Assembly: GCF_003112455.1 (NCBI RefSeq)
Contig: NZ_BDQX01000291.1
Location: 76,897-140,896 of the forward strand
Source of the DNA: Paenibacillus agaridevorans
GTDB taxonomy: Bacteria; Bacillota; Bacilli; Paenibacillales; Paenibacillaceae
DNA length: 64,000 nucleotides
Direction: 5' to 3'
Shown here: positions 19,107 to 28,625 of the stretch, piece after piece
Position numbering within the stretch: position 1 is the first letter of the stretch
Layout of the letters: each line of letters begins with the position of its first letter
Made by a program: the position numbers and the translations under genes
The notes under the pieces: model-generated
The model's input: only the letters and a program-made list of their open reading frames with translations
Database searches by the model: none
Told to the model about the DNA's origin: nothing

Positions 19107-19714
19107 TGGCGCCGCTGCGCATTGCGGTATTCGCTTCGGGACAAGGGACGAACTTCCAGGCGATTGCGGATGCGGTGCGGGAGGGGAAGCTCGATGTGAC
19201 CATCGAGCTTCTTGTTTGTGACAAGCCGTCTGCGCCGGTCGTCGAACGGGCGAGCCGGGCAGGCGTAGACGCCTTCGTATTCAAACCCAAGGATTACCCG
19301 AACCGCGAAGCTTACGAAACGGAAATCGTCGCCGAACTCACGAAGCGCGGCGTGGAGCTCATCGTGCTTGCTGGCTACATGCGCATTCTCACTCCTACAA
19401 TCGTTGAGCCTTATTATGGCCGGATGATCAACGTGCATCCGTCGCTGCTGCCGGCATTCCCCGGCGTAAATGCAATGGGGCAGGCGCTGGACTACGGCGT
19501 AAAGGTGACCGGCGTTACCGTGCACTATGTCGACGGCGGGCTAGACAGCGGTCCGATTATCGCGCAAGTCGTCGTACCAATCTCGGATGGCGAGGGCATC
19601 GACACGTTGTCAGAACGAATTCAAGCAGTGGAACGGGAGCTGCTGCCTAACGTGGTCGGCGCAATCGCTGCAGGTCGAGTCAAGCTCGACGGGCGGCAAG
19701 TGACCGTATCATAG
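19106..19714 (+). CDS. purN: Phosphoribosylglycinamide formyltransferase
   Basis: 202 residues, transfers the formyl group of 10-formyl-THF to GAR. The N-terminal IAVFASGQGTNFQAI, the catalytic INVHPSLLPAFPG (Asn/His) and VDGGLDSGPIIAQ (Asp) are present. Overlaps purM by one base (TAATG). Followed by a 330-nt gap holding inverted repeats. Confidence 0.97.
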   Translation: MAPLRIAVFASGQGTNFQAIADAVREGKLDVTIELLVCDKPSAPVVERASRAGVDAFVFKPKDYPNREAYETEIVAELTKRGVELIVLAGYMRILTPTIVEPYYGRMINVHPSLLPAFPGVNAMGQALDYGVKVTGVTVHYVDGGLDSGPIIAQVVVPISDGEGIDTLSERIQAVERELLPNVVGAIAAGRVKLDGRQVTVS

Positions 19715-19799
19715 TCGTAGTTTAACCAGAAGCAGAACGTAGCGATATAAACACCCGGCAGGTGAATGACAGCCTATCGTCATAAATGCGTGAGATGTC

Positions 19800-19992
19800 C
19801 CGCTTAACGGACAAGAAAGACGCTAATTTTCGATTTTGATAGGTTTCTAAAATCTAACGGACACAGGCGACCCTATTTGCACGATCTGGGCAATATTAAC
19901 CTTGATTATGTTCAATTAACGTTTCTCCTGTCCGTTAAAGTTAAAAAACGGAAGAAAACGCGCAAATAGCTTCGCTGTTGTCCGTTAGAAAT
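19800..19992. repeat. Four copies of a TAACGGACA repeat element, two per orientation
   Basis: TTAACGGACA (about 19805) and CTAACGGACA (about 19854) point one way; TGTCCGTTAA (about 19929) and TGTCCGTTAG (about 19979) the other. The similarity extends beyond the 10-mer. The segment after 19854 (AGGCGACCCTATTTGCACG) matches the reverse complement before 19979 (AGCGAAGCTATTTGCGCG), and the first copy similarly matches the third (GACGCTAATT against AACGTTAATT). Another TGTCCGTTA stands at about 28559. This looks like a dispersed small repeat family that can fold as long hairpins in RNA. Confidence 0.75.
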
Positions 19993-20044
19993 CATAACGT
20001 TATTGACTCAATCCAATTCAACCAATCCAAGGAGGACGTTAAAA

Positions 20045-21592
20045 GTGGCTATTCGCAGAGCGTTGATCAGCGTGTCCGACAAGACGGGCATCGTTGAGTT
20101 TTCGAGAGCACTCGCAGAGCAAGGCGTGCAAATTATTTCGACCGGGGGGACGTTCAACCTGCTTCAGAAGGAAGGCGTTCCCGTCATTGGCATCTCCGAT
20201 GTAACAGGGTTCCCCGAGATTATGGACGGACGCGTCAAGACGCTGCACCCGGCCGTACACAGCGGCCTGCTGGCGGTTCGCGACAACGAAGAACATCAGA
20301 AAGCGATGAAAGAGCTGGGACTCGAGTATATCGACCTGGTAGTCGTTAACTTGTATCCGTTTAAAGAAACAATCGCCAAGCCTGACGTGACCTACGAGGA
20401 CGCGATCGAAAATATCGACATCGGCGGCCCGACCATGCTTCGTTCCGCGGCCAAAAACCATGCGTTCGTTACGGTTGTCGTCGACGCCGGCGACTATGCT
20501 GCCGTTGCGGAAGAGTTGAAAGAGGGCGGCGACACGACGCTCGCGACGCGCAAACGTCTGGCCGCGAAAGTATTCCGCCACACGGCGGCTTACGACGCGC
20601 TGATCTCGGACTACCTCTCCAAACAAACGGGAGAGCCGCTTCCCGAGACGTACACAATTACTTACGAGAAGGTGCAAGATCTGCGTTACGGCGAGAACCC
20701 GCACCAGAAAGCAGCTTTCTACAGCAAGCCGCTGGCGGCGACGGGCAACGTCACAACTGCCGAGCAATTGCACGGCAAGGAGCTGTCCTACAACAACATT
20801 AACGACGCGAACGCCGCGCTCTCCATCTTGAAGGAATTCGACGAGCCGGCAGTTGTTGCCGTCAAACATATGAACCCTTGCGGAGTGGGCATCGGAGCAA
20901 CGATTCACGAAGCGTACCAAAAAGCGTACGAAGCCGATCCGACATCGATCTTCGGCGGCATCGTCGCGGCTAACCGCACGATCGGCGCCGATACGGCCGA
21001 ACTGCTGGGCGGCATCTTCCTGGAGATCATCATCGCGCCGGATTACACGCCTGAAGCGTTCGACATTCTCGCGAAGAAGAAAAACATCCGTTTGCTCAAG
21101 CTCGGCGAACTGACGGCTGCGGCCGAACGCAAATCCGAGTGGGTCGTCACGTCCGTAGACGGCGGCATGCTCGTTCAAGAGAGCGACGTGCACAGCATTA
21201 CGGAAGCGGATCTGAAGGTCGTCACGGAGCGCCAGCCGACTCCGGAAGAACTCAAACAGCTTCTGTTCGGATGGAAGGTCGTGAAACACGTGAAGTCGAA
21301 CGCGATTTTGCTCGCGAAGGACGACATGACGGTAGGCGTAGGCGCAGGCCAAATGAACCGAGTCGGCGCGGCGCGCATCGCGATCGAACAAGCAGGCGAG
21401 AAAGCTGTCGGCGCGGTACTGGCTTCCGACGCGTTTTTCCCGATGGGCGATACGGTCGAGCTTGCGGCGAAAGCCGGCATCAAGGCGATCATCCAGCCCG
21501 GCGGCTCCATCAAGGACGAAGAATCCATCGCTGCGGCGAACGCGAACGGCATAGCAATGGTGTTTACGAGCGTCCGTCACTTCAAACATTAA
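20045..21592 (+). CDS. purH: Bifunctional AICAR formyltransferase / IMP cyclohydrolase
   Basis: 515 residues, last two steps to IMP. The N-terminal MGS-like cyclohydrolase domain starts [16 protein letters not shown]. The C-terminal transformylase contains [12 protein letters not shown] and [18 protein letters not shown]. The start is GTG 20045, 9 nt after GGAGG; an in-frame TTG at 20003 lacks a site. Length agrees with the B. subtilis protein (512). The preceding gap carries inverted repeats but no clear terminator, so cotranscription with purN is possible. Confidence 0.96.
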   Translation: MAIRRALISVSDKTGIVEFSRALAEQGVQIISTGGTFNLLQKEGVPVIGISDVTGFPEIMDGRVKTLHPAVHSGLLAVRDNEEHQKAMKELGLEYIDLVVVNLYPFKETIAKPDVTYEDAIENIDIGGPTMLRSAAKNHAFVTVVVDAGDYAAVAEELKEGGDTTLATRKRLAAKVFRHTAAYDALISDYLSKQTGEPLPETYTITYEKVQDLRYGENPHQKAAFYSKPLAATGNVTTAEQLHGKELSYNNINDANAALSILKEFDEPAVVAVKHMNPCGVGIGATIHEAYQKAYEADPTSIFGGIVAANRTIGADTAELLGGIFLEIIIAPDYTPEAFDILAKKKNIRLLKLGELTAAAERKSEWVVTSVDGGMLVQESDVHSITEADLKVVTERQPTPEELKQLLFGWKVVKHVKSNAILLAKDDMTVGVGAGQMNRVGAARIAIEQAGEKAVGAVLASDAFFPMGDTVELAAKAGIKAIIQPGGSIKDEESIAAANANGIAMVFTSVRHFKH

Positions 21593-21625
21593 TCCACGTT
21601 ACAAGAAAAGGGGCTTGCACTCATT

Positions 21626-22891
21626 ATGCGTATTTTAGTCATTGGCAGCGGCGGACGCGAGCATACGATCTGCTGGTCACTTAAGAAAAGCGATAAGGTG
21701 AAAGAGCTGTTCTGCGCGCCAGGAAATGCAGGCATTTCGCAAATCGCGGAATGCGTGCCGATTCCGGTATCCCAGTTCGACGAGCTAACCCGTTTCGCCA
21801 AGGAAGCGTCGATCGATCTCGTATTCGTCGGTCCCGACGATCCGCTTGCGGAAGGTATCGTGGACGCTTTCGAAGCGGCGGGCATCCCTGCTTTCGGTCC
21901 GAACAAGGCGGCCGCGGAGATTGAAGGCAGCAAGATTTTTATGAAAAATCTGCTCAAAAAATACAACATCCCGACAGCCAAGTACGAGACGTTTACCGAC
22001 TACGAGGCGGCCTCCGCGTACTTGCGCGAGCAGTCCACTCCGATCGTCATCAAAGCGGACGGTCTCGCTGCCGGCAAAGGCGTAACGGTCGCCTACTCCA
22101 TGGAAGAGGCCGAGAAGGCCCTTCGCGAAGTGATGGTCGACAAGGTGTTCGGCGAAGCGGGCAACCAGATCGTCATCGAGGAATTCCTCGAAGGGCAAGA
22201 GATGTCGATCCTGGCGTTCGTGGACGGCGAAACCGTAAAACCAATGGTTCCGGCTCAGGACCACAAGCCGATTTTTGACGGCGACAAAGGACCGAACACG
22301 GGAGGCATGGGCACGTACACGCCGCTTCCCCATATCGATCCGGCGATCATCGAGGAGTCTATCACGAACATTATCCTACCGACGGCAAAGGCAATGGTCA
22401 GCGAAGGACGTCCGTTCCGCGGCGTATTATTTGCGGGCTTGATGATCACCAAGGACGGTCCCAAGACGATCGAGTTCAACGCCCGCATGGGCGATCCCGA
22501 GACGCAGGTCGTGCTTCCGCGGCTGAAGACGGATCTCGTCGACATCGTGCTGGCTGCGATGAACGGACGGCTGGGCGATCTCGACATCGAATGGAGCGAC
22601 GAAGCGGCGGTATGCGTCGTGGCGGCATCCGAAGGTTATCCGGCTTCCTATCCGAAAGGCCGCGTTATTACGGGCATCGCGGAAGCGGAAGCGCAAGGCG
22701 CGCTTGTGTTCCACGCGGGCACTGCGCTCAAGGACGGCCAGTTCGTGACGAACGGCGGACGCGTGCTCGGCATCGTCGGCCGCGGCCGCGACATCGCGGA
22801 AGCTCGCGCGCGCGCCTACGAGGCGGTTAGCGTCATCTCCTTCGAGGGGATGCAGAACCGCACGGACATCGCGGCGAAGGCTCTTCGTTAG
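21626..22891 (+). CDS. purD: Phosphoribosylamine-glycine ligase
   Basis: 421 residues, ATP-grasp enzyme making GAR from phosphoribosylamine and glycine. The N-terminal RILVIGSGGREHTICW, the ATP-grasp loop IKADGLAAGKGVTVA, the NTGGMGTYTPLP segment and FNARMGDPETQVVLPRL are conserved. Last gene of the pur operon; an intrinsic terminator lies 31 nt after the stop. Confidence 0.97.
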   Translation: MRILVIGSGGREHTICWSLKKSDKVKELFCAPGNAGISQIAECVPIPVSQFDELTRFAKEASIDLVFVGPDDPLAEGIVDAFEAAGIPAFGPNKAAAEIEGSKIFMKNLLKKYNIPTAKYETFTDYEAASAYLREQSTPIVIKADGLAAGKGVTVAYSMEEAEKALREVMVDKVFGEAGNQIVIEEFLEGQEMSILAFVDGETVKPMVPAQDHKPIFDGDKGPNTGGMGTYTPLPHIDPAIIEESITNIILPTAKAMVSEGRPFRGVLFAGLMITKDGPKTIEFNARMGDPETQVVLPRLKTDLVDIVLAAMNGRLGDLDIEWSDEAAVCVVAASEGYPASYPKGRVITGIAEAEAQGALVFHAGTALKDGQFVTNGGRVLGIVGRGRDIAEARARAYEAVSVISFEGMQNRTDIAAKALR

Positions 22892-22921
22892 GAGCTAGCT
22901 GCCCTACTGATCGGTTCAAAA

Positions 22922-22965
22922 TAAAAAGACCTCAAACCCTAAGTTAGGGATTGAGGTCTTTTTGC
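22922..22965. terminator. Terminator of the pur operon
   Basis: AAAAAGACCTCAA pairs with TTGAGGTCTTTTT, with an inner CCCTAA/TTAGGG stem. T runs on both strands allow it to serve the leftward gene at 23019 too. Confidence 0.9.
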
Positions 22966-23018
22966 TGTGGGGACAACAACTGCCAATCGGTTTTTGTTAT
23001 CCGTTAAGAAGATAAATC

Positions 23019-23693
23019 TTATTTATAATAGGATGTAGTCAAAGGGATAAAGACAGCGGTGTCCTTAGTGGCACTTCCATAGATGTACAGCTCTTCGACG
23101 CCTCCGATATCAACCTTGACGGTAACCAGGCCATTTTCGGATTTGATGACATTTTCTGCTTTCAGAATAATGTCGTTTTCCGAGTCTTTAATCGTAAAGT
23201 CTGTCAGATCGCCGCCGACAGCTGCAATCTGAAGGTATAACGTTTGATAGTTTTTATCCGGATAGAGCATAAAACTAACATTGCGGTTGCCGGAAGCGTT
23301 GTCGTAAAAAGCTTCTTTGTAATCCTTGCCTTTATAGGTCGTTTGGACCGGGTCCTTTGTGTGATACATATCATCGAATCCCTTGGCAATAGAGGTGCCA
23401 TCAACCTTCTCGCCCAAAATAATCGTTTTGGTAGCCTCGTCATAATCTACCGCTACATCAAGCGCATCGGACACAGCGCGGATAGGAAAATAGTTGGCGC
23501 CTTGATAGACGATCGGTGCAATGGCGTTGCCGTTTACGTCACGCAGATCAGCGTAAGTTCCGTCGACCTGTACCTTTATTTCAGGATTTAAAAAGGCTTT
23601 AATCTCCTGCAGCTTCGTCGCCGCAAATGCCCCAGTTCCCATACTGGCCAACATGGATACACCGATAATGGCTGCAAATGCTTTTTTCTTCAA
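23019..23693 (-). CDS. Secreted protein with copper-amine-oxidase-like stalk domain
   Basis: 224 residues with a signal peptide (MKKKAFAAIIGVSMLASMG... to AFAA). The next region, about 30-95, is a stalk domain (YFPIRAVSDALDVAVDYD, then TKTIILGEKVDG). The C-terminal half (about 110-220) is beta-rich, with YNxx-type strands such as VSFMLYPDKNYQTLYLQ and VTVKVDIGGVEELYIYG. It recalls NPCBM-like or other carbohydrate-related sandwiches, but I cannot assign it. TTG 23693 is preferred (GGAG 10 nt upstream); a GTG at 23702 has the site too close. Single gene facing the pur terminator; function unknown. Confidence 0.75.
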   Translation of the reverse strand: MKKKAFAAIIGVSMLASMGTGAFAATKLQEIKAFLNPEIKVQVDGTYADLRDVNGNAIAPIVYQGANYFPIRAVSDALDVAVDYDEATKTIILGEKVDGTSIAKGFDDMYHTKDPVQTTYKGKDYKEAFYDNASGNRNVSFMLYPDKNYQTLYLQIAAVGGDLTDFTIKDSENDIILKAENVIKSENGLVTVKVDIGGVEELYIYGSATKDTAVFIPLTTSYYK

Positions 23694-23803
23694 TACGCTC
23701 ACACTCCTGGCTGAAAATTATGTAAAATATCAACAATTATTATAAATGAATAATTTTCCATCAACAAGAGTCCTTTGGCATAGTTCTGATCCACTCCGCC
23801 GAG

Positions 23804-24652
23804 CTAATCTTTGGGTTCCTGCAGTAGCCGCCATTGGCTGGGGCTGACACCAAACGTCTTCTTAAAGGCTCGGCTGAAATAATGGATGTTCTGATAGCCC
23901 GTCAGCTTCACGATATCCTGAATGGATAGATTATGATTGGACAAGTGGTTAATCGCCGCGTTCATCCGCAGATGGTTTAAGTACTGGATGGGAGTCATGC
24001 CCGTTTTTTGTTTAAAGATCCGGATCAGATAAGAAGAATTGAGATGAATCTGGTCCGCCAGGTCCTGCAGTGTAATATCCTCGCGATAATACGATTCCAT
24101 AAAGTGCATCAGCAGCTCCAGCGCTTCGTCGACGGAATGGGTAGAGGAACTGTCAGAATTTTGTTTGCCTGCTTGCGGAGTGTACAGCGAATAGGCTACG
24201 AGATGGCGCACCAGCATGGTAACCTTAAACATCTCCGTTGATACGAGTTGATTGAGTAAGCCTGAATTTTCGGAGAGCTCCGATTCGAAGTGGTTGCGAA
24301 TCAGATTCATGGTCTGGAATACGCTCGTTAGTCCATAAGAAGGGACAGAAAGCTGACCCTGCATAGCATTCCAGTGAATGATCTCGTTAAGGTTGGGAAA
24401 CGGATCATGCTCAATATCCACCTCCATGAACAAGAAGCTGTATTGAGTGGAAAGTTTGATGAGCTGATGAGGCGTATTTGGCGTCAGCAGGAACAAAACC
24501 GGTCCGGAAGCCTTGTAGACATAGTTTTGCCAGGACAGCTCTACTTCTCCGGATGATATGTATAGTATTTCATGGTGATAGGGATGGATTCCACCACTGG
24601 AATACATCTGGGGGGATGACATCGTAATGTTACCGTGTTTACGTATCAGCAT
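23804..24652 (-). CDS. AraC family transcriptional regulator
   Basis: 282 residues. The N-terminal cupin-like sensor (about 1-150) contains IHPYHHEILYISSGEVEL and LTPNTPHQLIKL. The C-terminal pair of helix-turn-helix motifs (about 183-280) contains DITLQDLADQIHLNSSYLIR and the signature IVKLTGYQNIHYFSRAFKK followed by GVSPSQWR. ATG 24652 has GGAGG 6 nt upstream; a longer frame reaches 24757 without support. It is divergent from an LplABC-type sugar importer and is most likely its activator, binding an oligosaccharide or sugar released from the glycan. Confidence 0.92.
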   Translation of the reverse strand: MLIRKHGNITMSSPQMYSSGGIHPYHHEILYISSGEVELSWQNYVYKASGPVLFLLTPNTPHQLIKLSTQYSFLFMEVDIEHDPFPNLNEIIHWNAMQGQLSVPSYGLTSVFQTMNLIRNHFESELSENSGLLNQLVSTEMFKVTMLVRHLVAYSLYTPQAGKQNSDSSSTHSVDEALELLMHFMESYYREDITLQDLADQIHLNSSYLIRIFKQKTGMTPIQYLNHLRMNAAINHLSNHNLSIQDIVKLTGYQNIHYFSRAFKKTFGVSPSQWRLLQEPKD

Positions 24653-24845
24653 GGCTGACCTCCCATTTGAGATATTCCTCATTTTCTTTTTGAAGATAAA
24701 ACAACAAGCGAATGCAGTCAATCGAATTTGGACTTGAATAGGGGGTGTTCTGCCCATAAGTCAGTTTTGTATAAAACAAATATAAAATACATGTGACAAC
24801 ATCCACTTTTTTGCAGGTAATAATGGTGAAACAACAAAATTTCGT

Positions 24846-24877
24846 GCAAATACATTATTTGCATCCAAGTGTATAAT
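24846..24877 (+). promoter_or_regulatory. Promoter region of the importer operon with inverted repeat
   Basis: TATAAT (24872-24877) lies 80 nt before the first permease gene, but its -35 region (AATACA) is poor. The -35 region is covered by an inverted repeat, GCAAAT (24846-24851) and ATTTGC (24857-24862). A weak -35 with an adjacent symmetric site fits activation by the divergent AraC protein. Confidence 0.5.
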
Positions 24878-24890
24878 TAATTTGCTGGAA

Positions 24891-24904
24891 TGTAAAGGCT
24901 TACA
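24891..24904 (+). promoter_or_regulatory. Candidate cre site (CcpA binding)
   Basis: TGTAAAGGCTTACA agrees with the cre consensus TGWAANCGNTNWCA at all but one position (G for C at position 7). It sits a few bases after the predicted transcription start of the importer operon, where CcpA would block transcription when preferred sugars are present. Confidence 0.55.
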
Positions 24905-24956
24905 AAAAGTATTAAAAGAAGGCCGAAAGACAAAGGGGAGAGGAGGTAAGACATCC

Positions 24957-25913
24957 ATGAAAACTGAATTGGTCGCTCATCATCGACCAAAGGCTGCCCG
25001 ACGAGGGACTCCATGGAGCAGAATCCGAAAAGGCTGGCAATTGTATGTCATGCTGGCTTTGCCAGTTTTATTTATCGTCATTTTTAGTTATGTACCCATG
25101 TATGGAGCGCAGATTGCTTTTAAGGATTTTGTAATCAACAAGAGTATATGGGGGAGCGAATGGGTTGGACTTAAGCATTTCAACCGGTTTATACACTCCT
25201 ACGATTTTTGGAGACTGCTCCGCAACACGATTTCGATTAGTATGTATAGCTTGCTCGCGGGTTTTCCGTTCCCGATCCTGCTGGCTCTCAGTTTGAACTA
25301 TGTAGGCAAGACCTGGTTCAAGAAGAGCGTACAGATGATTACGTATGCGCCGTACTTTATCTCGGTCGTGGTAATGGTCGGCATCCTGTTCGAGCTGCTT
25401 GACCCGCGCAAAGGGATTGTCAACCACGCCATTACTGCGCTTGGTTTCGAACCCATACAGTTTTTGGCGAAGGCCGAATGGTTCCAGTCGATCTATGTAT
25501 GGTCGGGCGTATGGCAATTGGTCGGATTTAGCTGCATCATCTATTTGGCTGCTCTGGCCAGTATAGATCCCGCGCTGCACGAAGCGGCAGTCATTGACGG
25601 CGCGAACAAGATGCGCAGAATCTGGCATGTCGATCTGCCAGGCATTATGCCGGTCGCCGTCATTTTGCTCATCATTAATATGGGGCATATGCTTGATGTC
25701 GGTTATGAGAAAATATTGCTGATGCAAAACTCGCTAAATTTGAGCACCTCCGAGGTGATCGACACTTACGTCTACAAGGTGGCCTTAAATTCGCCGGGCA
25801 TGAATTATTCGTATTCTACGATGATCGGCCTGTTTAAATCAGTTATCAATCTGACCTTGCTGATTGCCGTTAATGGGATCGCGCGCAGATTGAAGCAAAG
25901 CAGTCTGTGGTAA
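24957..25913 (+). CDS. Carbohydrate ABC transporter permease (LplB-like)
   Basis: 318 residues, one of two membrane subunits of a CUT1-type oligosaccharide importer. A basic N-terminus leads to six predicted membrane spans (first: LYVMLALPVLFIVIFSYVPM). The EAA loop is present as EAAVIDGANKMRRIWHVDLPGI. The family of LplB/YtcP permeases takes up complex plant or host glycan fragments. ATG 24957 has GGAGG 10 nt upstream; the frame extends to 24882 without support. No ATPase gene follows, so a shared MsmX/UgpC-like ATPase encoded elsewhere is expected. Confidence 0.93.
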   Translation: MKTELVAHHRPKAARRGTPWSRIRKGWQLYVMLALPVLFIVIFSYVPMYGAQIAFKDFVINKSIWGSEWVGLKHFNRFIHSYDFWRLLRNTISISMYSLLAGFPFPILLALSLNYVGKTWFKKSVQMITYAPYFISVVVMVGILFELLDPRKGIVNHAITALGFEPIQFLAKAEWFQSIYVWSGVWQLVGFSCIIYLAALASIDPALHEAAVIDGANKMRRIWHVDLPGIMPVAVILLIINMGHMLDVGYEKILLMQNSLNLSTSEVIDTYVYKVALNSPGMNYSYSTMIGLFKSVINLTLLIAVNGIARRLKQSSLW

Positions 25914-25932
25914 CGGGGAAGGAGAAATTGAA

Positions 25933-26838
25933 GTGGATAATCGGACCATCCGGGAATTAGGCGGAGATCGCTGGTTCACCATAACCAACTACATCATATT
26001 AAGCTTGTTCCTGCTGTCAGTGCTATATCCGCTGCTGTACGTTTTAAGCGCTTCCTTTAGCAGCTCGCACGCGATTGTTTCCGGCAAGGTATGGATCTAT
26101 CCGGTTGATTTTACGCTGGATGGCTACAAAGCGGTATTTAATCATCGGCTAATCTGGTCGGGTTTCCGCAATTCCTTGTTCTATATGGCGGTTGGAACTG
26201 CAATAAACGTTGCATTAACCGTGCTGGCGGCTTACCCGCTGTCGCGAAAAGATCTATATGGACGAAATGCGGTTATGTTCCTGTTCGTATTTACCACGAT
26301 GTTTTCGGGAGGATTGATTCCATTTTATTTGCTCGTTCGCAACATGGGGATGCTGGATACGGTTTGGGCGATGCTGCTTCCCGGCGCCCTTGGCGTATGG
26401 AACATGGTTATTACGAGGACGTACTTCCAGACCTCTCTTCCGGATGAATTGCTTGAGGCAGCGCAGTTGGATGGATGCAGCGACTTTTCATTTGTAGCGC
26501 GCGTGGCGATTCCGCTGTCGATGCCGGTGCTGGCAGTCATTACATTGTTTTATGCAGTGGGACACTGGAATCAATACTTCAACGCGTTTATTTTTCTGAA
26601 AAGTGAAAATCTTTACCCGCTACAAATCGTTCTTAGGGAAATCTTGATTCAGAATAACGTTAATGTCGGTATGCTGGCAACGGTGGTGGATGTGCAAAGC
26701 GCGGCGGAGCGCGAAGGACTAAGCAATTTGCTTAAATATTCGTTAATCGTGGTGGCAACGCTGCCGCTGATGATTATTTATCCGTTTGTGCAAAAGCACT
26801 TTGTTAAAGGGGTTATGATCGGCTCCTTAAAGGGCTGA
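25933..26838 (+). CDS. Carbohydrate ABC transporter permease (LplC/YtcP-like)
   Basis: 301 residues, second permease of the importer. It has six predicted spans (first: ITNYIILSLFLLSVLYPLLYVL) and the EAA motif EAAQLDGCSDFSFVARVAIPL. The C-terminus ends FVQKHFVKGVMIGSLKG, a common ending of this permease group. GTG start with AAGGAGA 7 nt upstream. 19 nt after the first permease and 36 nt before the binding protein gene. Confidence 0.93.
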   Translation: MDNRTIRELGGDRWFTITNYIILSLFLLSVLYPLLYVLSASFSSSHAIVSGKVWIYPVDFTLDGYKAVFNHRLIWSGFRNSLFYMAVGTAINVALTVLAAYPLSRKDLYGRNAVMFLFVFTTMFSGGLIPFYLLVRNMGMLDTVWAMLLPGALGVWNMVITRTYFQTSLPDELLEAAQLDGCSDFSFVARVAIPLSMPVLAVITLFYAVGHWNQYFNAFIFLKSENLYPLQIVLREILIQNNVNVGMLATVVDVQSAAEREGLSNLLKYSLIVVATLPLMIIYPFVQKHFVKGVMIGSLKG

Positions 26839-26874
26839 TGATAATAGTAGACAAACTTTGGAGGAGGGTCTGAT

Positions 26875-28539
26875 TTGAACAAAAAATGGTATACGAGAGG
26901 GATGTTGGCATTAGCTGCTACGCTTGCGCTCAGTGGCTGTACGGGTAACGGTAATAACGGTAACGGGGGTAGCGGCAACAATGCGGGAGGAGAGGCAGGG
27001 GTCAAGGTGAGCGCGCCTGGCGAATTGCCGATTACAGAAGAGAAAACGACAATCCGTATTATGACTCACTCGAATCCGCTTGTCGAAAATTTCGAGACAA
27101 ATGAATTCACAAAGTTTCTGGAGGAACAAACGAATATTCACATTGAGTGGGAGATTATCCCTGACAAGTCGGCGTCGGAGAAGCTGGGGCTGGTTCTGGC
27201 GAGCGGGGAGGATTTGCCGGATGTCATTATGTCCCTGGCGATGTCGCCTACACAGCAGATGATTTACGGCGGGCTTGGATTGTTTACACCGCTCAACGAT
27301 CTGATTGAGCAATATGGCGTAGAGACCAAAAAAATGTTCGAGGAGCTGCCGTACCTGGAAGATACGATTAAGGCACCGGACGGAAATATCTATGCTATGC
27401 CATCGCCGAATGAAGGCTTCCATGCGATGTATATGCAGAAAATGTGGATCTATCAGCCGTGGCTGGATGAGCTCGGCCTTGCGATGCCGACAACGACCGA
27501 GGAATTTTACAACGTGCTCCAAGCGTTTAAGACGCAGGATCCAAACCGTAACGGAAAAGCTGATGAGATCCCGTTCTCAGGCTCGCCGACCGGTTACTTG
27601 ACACAGGTACACAACTTTTTGATGAATGCGTTTACTTATGCGCCGCATTCTTGGATTACGGTGGACAACGGTAAGGTATCGGTTCCGTACAACAAGCCCG
27701 AATGGAAGGAAGGGTTAAAATACTTAAATCGTTTATATGCTGATAAACTGATGGACCCGCAGGCGTTGATGCAGGACGGTAATCAGTTGAAGCAGCTTGG
27801 AGAAAATCCGGAAATTCCGATTCTTGGAGCCGTTTCAACGTTGCATATGGGGGAATTTACGCAATTTTTCGGCGAGAGCGGCCGGTGGCTGGATTATGTC
27901 GCGGTTCCTCCGCTCAAGGGGCCAGCAGGCTATCAGGTGGCGCCTTACGATCCGTATGGCGTACTTAATCTGGGCAGTTACGTCATCACAAAGGATGCCA
28001 GTAATCCGGAGGCGGCGTTCCGCTTATTGGATTACATGTATGAATACGAGGTTTCGAAGCGCAGCGCCACTGGTCGCCCCGGGATCGAATGGGATTACGC
28101 CTCGGAAGGCGAGGTTGCCATCGACGGCGGCGCAGCAAAGTGGAAGCCGCTGAAGTCATGGGGCAATGTACAGAACGTGCATTGGAACTTGTCTGGCCCG
28201 GTGTTTAACTCGGCGGCAAATCGAATGGCCCAAGCGGACAATCCGGATAATCCGCTGGAGAAAATATTGTATGCCGAAACAAAAGAAAAGTACGCGCCTT
28301 ATCAAGTTCCGCTGGAACAAATTGTGCCGCCGCTGTATATAACCGACGAACAATCGGCGGAGCTCGCGGATCTGCAGCTCGTTTTGCACAACCGTGTTAA
28401 CGAGACGATGGCTCGCGCCATTACAGGCGATTTTAATCTGGATAAGGATTGGGACAGTTACGTTAAAAGTTTGGACGATATGAATTTGGCACGTTATCTA
28501 GAGTTGTACCAGACCGCCTACGATGCCAAGAAGCAATAA
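26875..28539 (+). CDS. Extracellular solute-binding lipoprotein of the importer (LplA/YtcQ-like)
   Basis: 554 residues, large family 1-type binding protein. The lipobox LALSGC gives a lipidated cysteine near residue 22, followed by a Gly/Asn-rich linker. The mature protein begins TTIRIMTHSNPLVENFETN and has the aromatic-rich segments usual for oligosaccharide binding (MQKMWIYQPWLDELGL, DPNRNGKADEIPFSG, a Ca-binding-like loop). TTG start 6 nt after GGAGGAGGG. Together with the two permeases it forms the uptake system of the locus. Confidence 0.93.
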   Translation: MNKKWYTRGMLALAATLALSGCTGNGNNGNGGSGNNAGGEAGVKVSAPGELPITEEKTTIRIMTHSNPLVENFETNEFTKFLEEQTNIHIEWEIIPDKSASEKLGLVLASGEDLPDVIMSLAMSPTQQMIYGGLGLFTPLNDLIEQYGVETKKMFEELPYLEDTIKAPDGNIYAMPSPNEGFHAMYMQKMWIYQPWLDELGLAMPTTTEEFYNVLQAFKTQDPNRNGKADEIPFSGSPTGYLTQVHNFLMNAFTYAPHSWITVDNGKVSVPYNKPEWKEGLKYLNRLYADKLMDPQALMQDGNQLKQLGENPEIPILGAVSTLHMGEFTQFFGESGRWLDYVAVPPLKGPAGYQVAPYDPYGVLNLGSYVITKDASNPEAAFRLLDYMYEYEVSKRSATGRPGIEWDYASEGEVAIDGGAAKWKPLKSWGNVQNVHWNLSGPVFNSAANRMAQADNPDNPLEKILYAETKEKYAPYQVPLEQIVPPLYITDEQSAELADLQLVLHNRVNETMARAITGDFNLDKDWDSYVKSLDDMNLARYLELYQTAYDAKKQ

Positions 28540-28549
28540 ACTGCACGGG

Positions 28550-28593
28550 GCCGCGCTTGTCCGTTAGATAAAACGGCTGCGCGGCCACAAAGA
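28550..28593 (+). other. Long hairpin after the binding-protein gene
   Basis: GGCCGCGC pairs with GCGCGGCC, with an inner CCGTT/AACGG stem. No T run follows, so it is more likely an RNA processing or stabilising element than a full terminator. It could explain higher expression of the binding protein than of downstream genes. The loop side contains TGTCCGTTA, the motif also found four times upstream of purH. Confidence 0.55.
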
Positions 28594-28625
28594 GACGAGA
28601 GTATGGATGGGGGAGCTGTACGGGA

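Noticed and set aside
20039..21589. 516-codon frame antisense to purH
   Set aside because: Same reason: exact shadow of purH in the opposite strand.
28550..28593. Calling the hairpin a normal terminator
   Set aside because: The stem is strong but no T run follows on either strand.
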